Part shown: one piece after another, positions 1-8,300 of the stretch
Layout of the letters: each line of letters begins with the position of its first letter
How positions within the stretch are numbered: position 1 is the first letter of the stretch
NCBI GenBank assembly: GCA_016719895.1
Contig: JADJYG010000010.1
Coordinates: 62,001-126,000 of the forward strand
Direction of reading: 5' to 3'
Length of the DNA: 64,000 nt
From: Saprospirales bacterium
GTDB taxonomy: Bacteria; Bacteroidota; Bacteroidia; Chitinophagales; Saprospiraceae
Made by a program: the position numbers and the translations under genes
Notes under the pieces: generated by a model
Told to the model about the DNA's origin: nothing
Seen by the model: the letters and a program-made list of their open reading frames with translations, nothing else
Databases searched by the model: none

Positions 1-98
1 CAACAGGATTTTTTCTTCCGTAGAGTGATGGGACAGGATTTGCAGGATTTCTCAGGATCGACAGGATTTTTTCCGCCGTAGAGCAGGGGGCAGGATTT
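1..98. repeat. CAGGATTTTTTC-type dispersed repeats flanking an IS
   Basis: The first 98 bases hold two copies of a unit reading caggattttttcttccgtagag or a close variant (near 4-26 and 62-84), with shorter caggattt pieces between. Another copy, in inverted orientation, lies on the other side of the IS at about 1381-1447. No reading frame is evident. Degenerate caggatt/aatcctg strings of this kind are common intergenic filler in Bacteroidota; their role is not known to me. Confidence 0.6.
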
Positions 99-181
99 TG
101 AGGTGGCTCAATTTTGCCGCACACTTTTCTGTAAAGAGATAAGGTTCGGTTGGTTTGATTCCGGGGCTCAAAGTTCATTGA

Positions 182-919
182 TCAGGCTGGCATAGAATTT
201 TGCGCAGCATGCCATTTTTGTTCAAGCAGTTCAGGTATTTCGTAGCCGATTGCCGAATGTCGGCGTTTTCGGTTGTAATACAGTTCAATGTATTCAAAAA
301 TCACGGTATAGGCGTCGTCAAAGCCATTAAGGAACGTGTCCGAAATAAGTTGCCGTTTTCGGCGAGTGTATTCTTGGCGCTGGCAAGGCGGTGAAACAGG
401 CGCATAGCATCGCTACGCAACTGTTTTACCAACGAAGTCAGCGTCAAGAAGACGCCGCCCAAAATGGTAAGTTATTTCGGACACGTTCCTAAAGGCCCCT
501 TTTTCTAATAGTTCAGCCTTAAGTCGGCTAAATAAACTTTCCCCCATAGCATTATCATAGTGGTTGTCCTTACGGGTCATGCTTTGCAGAAATTCGTGTT
601 GTCTGAGCAGATTTCGGAATGTTTGCGAGGCATACTGCTTGCCGCCATCGCTGTGTATAATCAGGCCTTTTGGCAACACTTTGTGGTTAATTGCTTTTTT
701 CAATGCGTTTTCAAGCAAAATACTCCGCATGTGATCGGCCAATTCCCACCCCACAATGACCCGGCTAAACATATCTTGCCAACAAGCTAAATACAGAAAC
801 GAACCATTGGCCAGCGGGATATAGGTGATGTCGCCTACCAGTACCTGGCCCGGACGGCTCGGCGCCGCCCCCTCCAGCAGCAGATTCGGGCTAAGTCCCA
901 GCCGATTTTGTCGAACTCA
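182..919 (-). pseudogene. IS3-family transposase OrfB, interrupted and truncated
   Basis: On the minus strand an open frame begins after a TGA at 917-919 and reads NRLGLSPNLLLEG, then VGDITYIPLANG (first catalytic Asp), HSDGGKQYAS (second Asp) and DNAMGESLFSRLKAE (catalytic Glu). The frame runs into the 159-bp insertion at 331-489. Removing that insertion and one copy of its TTA target duplication restores GAF-NGFDDAYTVIFEYIELYYN and the usual RRHSAIGY C-terminus, ending at a TGA at 182-184. The roughly 80-100 residue HTH N-terminus expected between OrfA and the core is absent: only about 120 bp (920-1038) lie there and they do not translate to a recognisable IS3 sequence. The gene is dead by two independent lesions. 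Confidence 0.85.
331..489. mobile_element. 159-bp palindromic MITE inside the IS3 transposase gene
   Basis: The ends are 18-bp perfect inverted repeats, GGAACGTGTCCGAAATAA at 331-348 and its complement at 472-489. They are flanked by a TAA duplication at 328-330 and 490-492. Deleting the insert plus one TAA rejoins the transposase frame exactly, which proves recent insertion. The interior is also self-complementary almost throughout, including GCGTAGC/GCTATGC arms around a GAT centre near 410, so the element can fold into one hairpin with arms near 78 nt. It encodes nothing. A TNA duplication with GG-TGTCCGAAA ends resembles IS5/IS427-group elements, so it may be mobilised in trans by such a transposase (inference). 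Confidence 0.85.
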
Positions 920-1038
920 GCCGGTAACTCTGCCCCCGATTCCATGTATAAAATGAACTAAAACAAACACTTAAACCATACATAAATTCCAAACAGCATA
1001 CTCGGCAGATAATACCTGGATTACCTTATAGAGCAGTG

Positions 1039-1329
1039 TCATGTCGTTCGTCCGAAAATAGCCAAGGCTTTTTTTAAAATATCCCGCTCCATTTCAACCT
1101 GCCGTAATTGCTTGCGAAGCTGCTCTAATTCGGCATCCTGAGTGGATTCTTCCAGGGAATACCCCTTTTTTTGCTCCGTTCGCCATTTGTACAATATGTT
1201 TTCGCTTATTCCTAATGAACGGGCTACATCAGGCACGCCTCGCCCATTGGTGACCATGCGTAAGGCTTCCATTTTGAAGCCTTCGTCATACTTCCGACGC
1301 ATTGTTTTGACCTTCGTTTGTTTTTCCAT
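1039..1329 (-). CDS. IS3-family transposase OrfA
   Basis: This 96-residue protein is the DNA-binding subunit of an IS3 transposase. Residues 10-60 form the helix-turn-helix (RRKYDEGFKMEALRMV, then GVPDVARSLGISENILYKW). Residues 65-90 form the leucine-rich coiled coil (ELEQLRKQLRQVEMERDILK) used for multimerisation. It ends KKALAIFGRTT, close to the point where IS3 elements normally frameshift into OrfB, and a run of seven T on the plus strand (A on the minus) at 1069-1075 could be the slip site. OrfB downstream is broken, so OrfA has no intact partner in this copy. The frame itself is undamaged. Confidence 0.8.
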   Translation of the reverse strand: MEKQTKVKTMRRKYDEGFKMEALRMVTNGRGVPDVARSLGISENILYKWRTEQKKGYSLEESTQDAELEQLRKQLRQVEMERDILKKALAIFGRTT

Positions 1330-1380
1330 CTTGACACAAATTTAAGAGAGTTTTGTGTGCGGAAAAATTAGACCATCTCA

Positions 1381-1445
1381 ATCCTGCGAAATCTTGTCAA
1401 TCCTTCCCCAGCACTCTGCGGAAGAAAAAATCCTGCCGATCCTGT
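1381..1445. repeat. Inverted copy of the caggatttttt repeat between IS and clpB
   Basis: Read on the minus strand, this stretch gives caggattttttcttccgcag followed by agtgctggggaaggattgac and aagatttcgcaggatt. It matches the units at 4-26 and 62-84 in opposite orientation, so the IS sits in the loop of an inverted repeat. No coding potential. Confidence 0.55.
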
Positions 1446-4097
1446 CTACACTTCCGCCAATTTTTCCGTAACAACTTCCTTTCCGCTGATCACGGCTTTG
1501 CGGCCGAATACCAGGCCCGCCGCGTCGGCGCCGATCAGCACCGTGTCGCCTTTGACATAGTTACCCGCAAGCACGTGTTTAGCCAGTTCGTTGATCAGTT
1601 CGCGCTGAAGCGTCCGTTTGAGCGGGCGGGCGCCGAACTGGGGGTCGAATCCATGTTCGACCAGCAGTTTAGCCGCCGGCTTGGTGAGTTCGAGTTGAAG
1701 TTCCTGGCGGACAAGCATGTCGCGGATATCGGTCAGCAGGATGTCGAGGATCAGCTGCATCTGATCCTTCATAAGCGGGTGGAACACGATCACTTCGTCG
1801 ATGCGGTTCAGGAATTCAGGCCTTAGGCTGGTGCGCAAGGCATCCAATACTTCGCTTTTGGCTGTTTCCAGCACTTCGCCCTTGCGTTTGTCGGGCATTT
1901 CCGGGTAGTCTTCGAAGACTTCCATGATGCGGTCGCTGGCGAGGTTGGAGGTCATGATGATGATGGTGTTTTTGAAGTTGGCGGTGCGGCCTTTGTTGTC
2001 GGTCAGGCGGCCGTCGTCGAGCACCTGAAGCAGGATATTGAATACATCCGGGTGCGCTTTCTCGATTTCGTCGAGCAGCACGATGGTGTAGGGCCGGCGG
2101 CGTACGGCTTCGGTGAGTTGTCCGCCTTCGTCATAGCCTACGTAGCCCGGGGGGGCGCCCACGAGGCGGCTCACCGAGTGGCGTTCCTGGTATTCCGACA
2201 TATCGATACGGGTGATGGCTTTGTCGTCGTCGAACAACACGTCGGCGAGGGCTTTGGCGAGTTCGGTTTTTCCGACGCCGGTGGGTCCGCAGAAGATAAA
2301 GGAGCCGATCGGCTTGTCGGGGTCGCTCAGGCCGGCGCGGTTGCGGCGGATGGCATCCGACACGGCGCCCACGGCCTCGTCTTGTCCAACCACGCGTTTG
2401 TGCAGTTCGGCTTCCAGGTGGAGCAGGCGTTCGCGTTCCGACTGCATCATTTTCGACACGGGGATTCCCGTCCAACGGGCTACTACTTCCGCGATGTCGT
2501 TGGCTGTTACGGTTTGGGTGGTCATCCGGCTTTCCGGGGCGAGGGCGGCCAGTTTTTCCTCGGCCACTTTCAGGAACGCCTCCTGCTTGGGGATTTCATC
2601 GAATTTGATCCTGGAGGCTTCTTCCAGGTTGCCTTCGCGCTCGGCACGTTGGTAGCGCAGCTGGAGTTCCTCCAGTTTTTGCTTGCTGGTCTGGATGTTT
2701 TCCACGATTTCTTTTTCCGACTGCCACTTGCCGCGCAGAGCATCGAGTTTTTCCTGTAAATCCTCTATCTGCTTGTTCATCGCATCGAGTTTTCGCTCGT
2801 CTTTTTCGCGTTTGATGGCTTCGCGTTCGATCTCGAGTTGGCGCAGTTTCCGGTCCAGTTCGTCGATATCTTCCGGCACAGAGTTCAGTTCGAGGCGCAG
2901 TTTGGCGCCGGCCTCGTCAATGAGATCGATGGCTTTGTCCGGCAATTTGCGTTCGCTGATATACCGGTGCGAGAGTTCGGCGGCGGCGATTACCGCCTCG
3001 TCGAGGATTTGTATTTTGTGGTAATTTTCATACCGCTCGCGCAGGCCGCGCAGGATGGAAATGGTATCTTCCAGGCTGGGTTCATCCACATACACCGACT
3101 GGAAGCGGCGTTCAAGGGCTTTGTCGGTTTCAAAATATTTCTGGTATTCGTCGAGGGTGGTGGCGCCGATCGTGCGCAATTCGCCGCGCGCCAGGGCGGG
3201 TTTGAGGATATTGGCGGCGTCCATGGCGCCTTGCCCGCCGCCGGCGCCAATAAGGGTGTGGATTTCGTCGATGAATAAAATTACCTGTTCGTTGCTTTCC
3301 ACTACCTCTTTGATGACCGCTTTGAGGCGTTCTTCAAATTCGCCCTTGTATTTGGCGCCGGCGATCAGAGCGGCCATGTCGAGCGAGAATATCTTTTTGG
3401 ATTGCAGGTTTTCGGGCACGTCCTGCCGGAAAATCCGCCAGGCGATACCTTCCACGATAGCCGTTTTACCCACACCGGGGTCGCCGATCAGAATGGGGTT
3501 GTTCTTTTTGCGGCGGCTGAGGATGTGCAGTACGCGGCGGATCTCCTCGTCGCGGCCGATGACCGGGTCGAGTTTGCCCGAGCCCGCCATCTCGGTGAGG
3601 TCAATGGCGTATTTCTGCAGGGCGTTATATACGTGCTCGGTTGTTTGCTCGGTTACCTTGCGGCCTTTGCGCAGTTCCTTGACAGCGGCGCTGAGCACCT
3701 CGAAGGTGGCGCCCATTTCGCGCAGCAGGCGGCCGGTTTTGTCGCCGCCCTTGGCAATACCGAGCAACATGAGTTCGAGGGATATGTATTCGTCGCCGAA
3801 ATCCTTCAGCAGGGATTTGGCCGCTGCGATGGCTTTGTTGGCCTCATTGCTCAGGTACTGTTTGTCGGCGCCTGCCACCTTGGGGGTTTCCCAGATCAAC
3901 TTGTCCAGCTCCTGTTCGAAACGCGGCATGTTGACGCCGGCTTTTTTGAGCAGGAAATCCGTCACGGAGTCATCTACGTTGAGCATGCCCTTCAGCAGGT
4001 GCGGGCTGTCCACACCCTGCTGCCCATAGCCGGCGGCGATCTGCTGAGCCTGGAGAATGGCTTCCTGGGCTTTAATGGTGAAATTGTCGTATGTCAT
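1446..4097 (-). CDS. clpB: ATP-dependent disaggregase ClpB
   Basis: This 883-residue protein is a full-length ClpB, the hexameric AAA+ chaperone that threads aggregated proteins with DnaK/DnaJ help in the cytoplasm. The Clp N-terminal domain (residues 1-145) begins MTYDNFTIKAQEAI. NBD1 has Walker A GDPGVGKT near residue 205 and Walker B VILFIDEIHT. The coiled-coil middle domain (about 405-525, DELDRKLRQLEIEREAIK) marks it as ClpB rather than ClpA or ClpC. NBD2 has Walker A GPTGVGKT near 610 and LLDEIEKAHPDVF, and the C-terminal small domain has RPEFLNRIDEVIVF. No ClpP-binding loop is apparent, as expected. It appears monocistronic, and its stop abuts the caggatt repeats beside the IS. Confidence 0.97.
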   Translation of the reverse strand: MTYDNFTIKAQEAILQAQQIAAGYGQQGVDSPHLLKGMLNVDDSVTDFLLKKAGVNMPRFEQELDKLIWETPKVAGADKQYLSNEANKAIAAAKSLLKDFGDEYISLELMLLGIAKGGDKTGRLLREMGATFEVLSAAVKELRKGRKVTEQTTEHVYNALQKYAIDLTEMAGSGKLDPVIGRDEEIRRVLHILSRRKKNNPILIGDPGVGKTAIVEGIAWRIFRQDVPENLQSKKIFSLDMAALIAGAKYKGEFEERLKAVIKEVVESNEQVILFIDEIHTLIGAGGGQGAMDAANILKPALARGELRTIGATTLDEYQKYFETDKALERRFQSVYVDEPSLEDTISILRGLRERYENYHKIQILDEAVIAAAELSHRYISERKLPDKAIDLIDEAGAKLRLELNSVPEDIDELDRKLRQLEIEREAIKREKDERKLDAMNKQIEDLQEKLDALRGKWQSEKEIVENIQTSKQKLEELQLRYQRAEREGNLEEASRIKFDEIPKQEAFLKVAEEKLAALAPESRMTTQTVTANDIAEVVARWTGIPVSKMMQSERERLLHLEAELHKRVVGQDEAVGAVSDAIRRNRAGLSDPDKPIGSFIFCGPTGVGKTELAKALADVLFDDDKAITRIDMSEYQERHSVSRLVGAPPGYVGYDEGGQLTEAVRRRPYTIVLLDEIEKAHPDVFNILLQVLDDGRLTDNKGRTANFKNTIIIMTSNLASDRIMEVFEDYPEMPDKRKGEVLETAKSEVLDALRTSLRPEFLNRIDEVIVFHPLMKDQMQLILDILLTDIRDMLVRQELQLELTKPAAKLLVEHGFDPQFGARPLKRTLQRELINELAKHVLAGNYVKGDTVLIGADAAGLVFGRKAVISGKEVVTEKLAEV

Positions 4098-4328
4098 AGT
4101 GGGATATCAGACCGCATTTTACGGGTCGGCCCTGTGTGGCGGCCACCTGCAAAAATGTGCCGGTGTTTTAGCGTTTGTGGTAAACTGGAAATTTCAATGC
4201 ACAAAAACGCCAGCAAAAACGCTTCCATCTCTAAAACAGCTTGTTTTTTAAGAAAAAATGGCGTAGCACCTTGCAGGTGAGTGTCAAAATGGCAAACGCA
4301 GGACGAAAATTTGGCAGGCGCCGTAAAG
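4098..4328. other. clpB upstream region, no gene seen
   Basis: This 231-bp gap lies between the clpB start and a pseudogene. No convincing reading frame is present. On the minus strand a CATTTTTGCAGG string about 70-80 bp before the clpB ATG is one base from the TAnnTTTG box of Bacteroidota promoters, but no clear -33 element was seen. No heat-shock operator such as CIRCE was seen. Confidence 0.4.
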
Positions 4329-4864
4329 TCACTGCTTCCATAATTTGCCACTGGAAATTTGTTTCCCGCTTTCGGTACTAATGGTATAAAAATATACCCC
4401 CGGCGGTAATATACTCAGTGCAACGGCGTCGGTGGCGCACGGCGGCATTCGATGCCGGAAAGGGGAAGCGCCACAGTTCGGGATCCGACAAACCGCTGTC
4501 GGCGGTAAAAAATGGCTTCTTTACATAAAAGAGCCATTCGTGCAAACTGGCCCCGAATGACGCCGTGGAAATCGCCGTATGGAAAGAATGGGCTGAAAAT
4601 ACCTGATGCGAACTGCGGGGAAACCACAGTTTTCAACACATGCGTGCCGCCAGCCGTTCCGTCGGAAATCCAAATCGGACGCCCTTGTGCAGGTTCGTAC
4701 GCCTGAAAAAGCAGCTGGTTGTTGACGGCCTTCAAATGAAAAGGGGAACTTCCCGGCGCGCCGGGATTGATATCCAGAACCCGTTGGGGCGTTTGCGCCA
4801 GAAAGGTGGCAGGCTCCAGGATTGCCAAATAAACGCGGCAGGTTTTTGCATTGGAAATTTTATT
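4329..4864 (-). pseudogene. Remnant of a T9SS-secreted ELWxxDGT-repeat protein
   Basis: In one minus-strand frame (about 4864-4490) the translation reads INPGAPGSSPFHLKAVNNQL, then LLFQAYEPAQGRPIWISDGT and AGGTHVLK. That is the signature of ELWxxDGT repeats, here with PIWISDGT in place of ELWxxDGT. Frame changes follow: TADSGLSDPELWRF appears in a second frame. A third stretch ending at the TGA at 4329-4331 reads LSILPPGVYFYTISTESGKQ then ISSGKLWKQ, a typical type A T9SS sorting tail. No start codon or signal peptide survives. This is the broken 3' end of a once larger secreted, probably propeller-type protein. Confidence 0.75.
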
Positions 4865-4916
4865 TCATTAAGGAAATAACAGTGATTCTCGCTTTGCCTT
4901 TACCCCCCGATTCTCT

Positions 4917-5006
4917 GGGGGCTTGTCATGTTGGAAACAGCCACACAAGCCAAATTTTACGCTGAAATGTTGGCTTGTGTGGCTGTTTCCAACATGACAA
5001 GCCCCC
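4917..5006. repeat. Perfect 37-bp inverted repeat with 16-bp loop
   Basis: The left arm at 4917-4953 (GGGGGCTTGTCATGTTGGAA...) is an exact reverse complement of 4970-5006, separated by 16 bases. No T-run follows on either strand, so it is not an ordinary intrinsic terminator. It lies between the ELWxxDGT pseudogene and a second palindrome. Confidence 0.9.
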
Positions 5007-5040
5007 GTTAACGCGAAGAATTGGTGCAAACTGAGAATTG

Positions 5041-5210
5041 CTGAGAAACCGTCTGAAAACCCCTGGCGAGGTGGAAAGGCGTAGATTTTGGCGCTAAGCA
5101 AGGCTCATTTTTGAGGGAATAGCCTTGTCCTATTGCCGAAAAAATAGCCGAAGCATAGCGGCAAAAGATGCGTCTTGCCGACCGCCAGGGGTTTTCAGAC
5201 GGTTTCTGAG
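5041..5210. repeat. 170-bp near-palindromic element, 28-bp terminal inverted repeats
   Basis: The ends CTGAGAAACCGTCTGAAAAC (then CCCTGGCG) at 5041-5068 match the reverse complement of 5183-5210 at 27 of 28 positions. The interior is partly self-complementary too (ggaaaggcgtagattttggc against gccgcaaaagatgcgtcttg-type sequence). It has the build of a MITE, but no flanking duplication of 2-5 bp is obvious. A 10-bp direct repeat AGGAAATAAC at 4871-4880 and 5209-5218 brackets this element together with the neighbouring palindrome. Confidence 0.7.
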
Positions 5211-5229
5211 GAAATAACCACTCGATTAT

Positions 5230-5259
5230 AAAAAAAACCGCCGCAATGCAACGCGGAGG
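5230..5259 (-). terminator. Intrinsic terminator after the giant adhesin gene
   Basis: Read on the minus strand, CCTCCGC - loop - GCGGCGG forms a GC-rich stem and is followed by eight T residues (the A-run at 5230-5237 on the plus strand). It lies about 90 bp past the adhesin stop codon. Confidence 0.65.
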
Positions 5260-5345
5260 CGCGGCCAGGGCGCGGCGCGATGGCAGAAGGGGCTATAAGG
5301 CGCCGGAGAAGCTTTCCCGCGTTATTTCGACCGCCTTCCAGGGGC

Positions 5346-8300
5346 TTACCGTATCAAGGTCACATCGCCCTCGTACAAGATCTCCTGCCCGTCGATAAAC
5401 TCGATCACCGCATAGTAAGCAAACACGCCCGGGTTCAGGGGTTGCCCGCGGTGGGTACCATTCCAGCCATAAGCGGGGCTGTTGGGGTCGAAGTTGAAAT
5501 ATTCGTACACCAGTTCGCCCCAGCGGGTAAATACCTGGAAGGATTTGACCTGTTTGACGCTTTTCGGGTCGGCATAAATGCGGAACACGTCGTTTTCGCC
5601 GTCGTCGTTGGGTGAAAAAATATTGGGAATATACACGTCCGGGCGCCGGTCCACGATGAGCAACAGGGCTGCGTCATCCTTGCAGCCGGCATTGCTGAAG
5701 ACCGTCACGCGGTACTGTGTAGTGATCAGCGGTATGGCCAGCGGGTTCAGGCAGGTGTCGCAGTCGAGCCCCGTGGCGGGAGTCCACAGGATCTGGCTGA
5801 GGGCGCTGGCCGGCAGATTCACGGTCGTTTCAATCTGGTAACTCTCGCCCAAATGGATGGTCACCCGCGGTTCCAGGGTGATTTCAAACACTTGTGGTTC
5901 GTTCACCGTTGCCTGTACGGTGGTTTCGCAGCCATTGGCGTCCCGAACCAGGATGGTATAATCGCCCGGATTGAGGTTGGCGAAAAAGTTTTGGGCTGTA
6001 AAACTCTGGCCGTTGTTCAGCGAGTAGCGCAGGGGTGGTTTGGCCCCGATCACCGTATCGATCAGGATAATTCCTTTATCGCCCACACAAGGCGGGTGCC
6101 TGACGTCCACCGTGGCCGCCGGTTCTTCGGGCGCAATTACGACCACATCGGTATCGGTACAACCATTACCGGGGTTGGTCACCAGGAGCGTATAGGTGCC
6201 GGGTTCGTTGATTTCCGGCGTTGGTGTGGCGCTGCCGGCGACCAGGCTGCCATCGGTGGTGGACCATTGGAGTGTAAATCCGGGCAAGCCGCTGGAGGCG
6301 CTTGCATCCAGAAAAGCGGTTTCGCCGTAACAATCTATACTGAACGGCGTGCCGGCATCGGCCGACGGCGCCGTCAGGTCGGCGTTCACCTGTACGCCCA
6401 ATGCATTGGTGCAGGCATTGGCCGGGTCCACGCCGATCAGGATATAGTTCCCCGGGCTCGAAACTGTCACAAAAGCGCCGGCGCCGATCACCGTAGTGTC
6501 GGGGCCGTTTACCAGTGCCCAGCTGAATTGAATACCCGGCAATGGCGAACCTCCCGACAAATGCACCGCCGGGTTGATACAATTCAGGGCGCCCGGCGGA
6601 TTAGTGAAGAGCGGCGGATAGGCCAGGTTTTCATCGATCTGGATCACCGCGGTATCCGAACAGAACGACACCGTATCCTGAATAATAAAGGTGTATACGC
6701 CGGGGGCGTCGATGGTCAGCACGGCGCCCACCGCAAAGGTATTTCCGTTGTAATACCACACGGCATTGGCATCCATGGTGCCTTTGATATCGCCCGACAG
6801 GATAATCTGGTTGATGGTGCAATCCAGAATATCGTCGGGGCTGGCCAATACTTCGGCTTCCGGCTGATTGGTATAATCTGCTACCGTTACCGTAAGGGTA
6901 TCGGCACAGCCATTGGACGCCACGATCAGGGTGTATGACCCGCCCGCGCCGGCACGTATGACGGCCTGTGCCGGGTTGCCGATGATTTGACCGCCGCTGG
7001 TGCTCCATTGGAAGGAAGCGCCCGGCAAACTGGAACTGCCCGGCAAGCTGACCTCGTCGACGACACAATTCAGCGGCCCCGGCGGCACAACGCCGGCCAC
7101 CGGAATGTCATAGAATACGACCGGCGTACCCGGTGCTACGACCGTACAAAAATGGCTGAGCAGTACATTGCCGGCCCCGTCGTTGTTGCCTGCCGCTGCC
7201 GAAATATAGTACACCGTGCCGTAGTTCATCAGGGTGGGATCGAAACAGAAAGAAGGCAGGTTGTTGCGGGCAATTTCATTGACGATTTGCGCGCCGGCGC
7301 CTTCGTGCAGGATAAACTGCAAAACATCCCCGGGTTCGAGGTATTGACCGGCGGGATTGTAGTTGGCACTTTGGCAACCATCGCCGCAGAGCGCCTGGAG
7401 GTTGCCCGGCATAGTCCCCAATGCCGTTTCACACTTGATTATGCTGATGGTGAAGGCGCAAACGGCCGGGCAGCCGTTGGCATCGGTCACGGTCACGGCG
7501 TAATTGTCCACCCCGAGGTTGCCGATGGAAAAGACGCCGGCGCCGAGGTTTGCCTGGCTGGTTCCCGGCGACCAAACGACTGAATAGGGCGCTACCCCAC
7601 CGGAAATATCGATGGCGGCAGCCCCGTCAGTGGCGCCGGGGAAACTGACGTTGCTCGATTGCGAACAAACCAGTTGTACCGCAGCTGCCGGCTGGCCGAC
7701 GGTAAAGGATGCCGTCGCCGTACAACCCGCCATGTCCGTCACCAAAACGGTATAATTGCCTGCCGGCAAGCCCGCCGGGTCTTCCGGGTTGCCCGGGATG
7801 CCGGGCAACCAACTAAAGGTATACGGCGCCGCACCGCCGCCGGCACTAAGGTCGATCGCGCCAGTGTTTTGGCCAAAACAAAGCACATCCGTTGTGGCGC
7901 CGCTCAACGACACCGTGCCGGTCGCATCGCTGACAGTGAAGACGGCCGTGGCTATACAAGCGCCGCCGCCGTTGACCGTAACGGTGTACGACCCCGGCGC
8001 CAAATCCGAAAGATCCGGCGTATTCTGGCCGCCGGCCCAGGCATAGGTATATGCCAGTGTTGCAGGCGTTACTGCCAGCACAATGGCGCCGTTGGCAGTT
8101 ATGCAAGAGCTATTGGGCGTTGGCGTGCCGGCGATGTTGGGCAAAATGACGTCCTCCGGAATGGTGTACGCTGCCGCAGCGGTGCAGCCGTTGACGCCAC
8201 TGACGGTTACCGCATAATTACCCGAGACAACGCCGCTGAGGTCTTCGATGGTAGCCATATTCGACCACAGGAAGGTGTAAGGCGAAAAACCGCCGCTTAC

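Larger units (their letters stand above)
99..1380 (-). mobile_element. Degenerate IS3-family insertion sequence
   Basis: The element is bounded by imperfect terminal inverted repeats. The left end starts TGAGGTGGCTCAATTTTGCC at 99 and the right end, read on the minus strand from 1380, starts TGAGATGGTCTAATTTTTCC; both continue into CGCACAC. Inside, on the minus strand, are an intact IS3-type OrfA and a broken OrfB carrying the DDE integrase core. No target duplication can be distinguished because both flanks consist of similar caggatt repeats. The length of about 1.28 kb includes a 159-bp secondary insertion and a missing OrfB N-terminus, so this copy is probably unable to move by itself. Confidence 0.85.
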
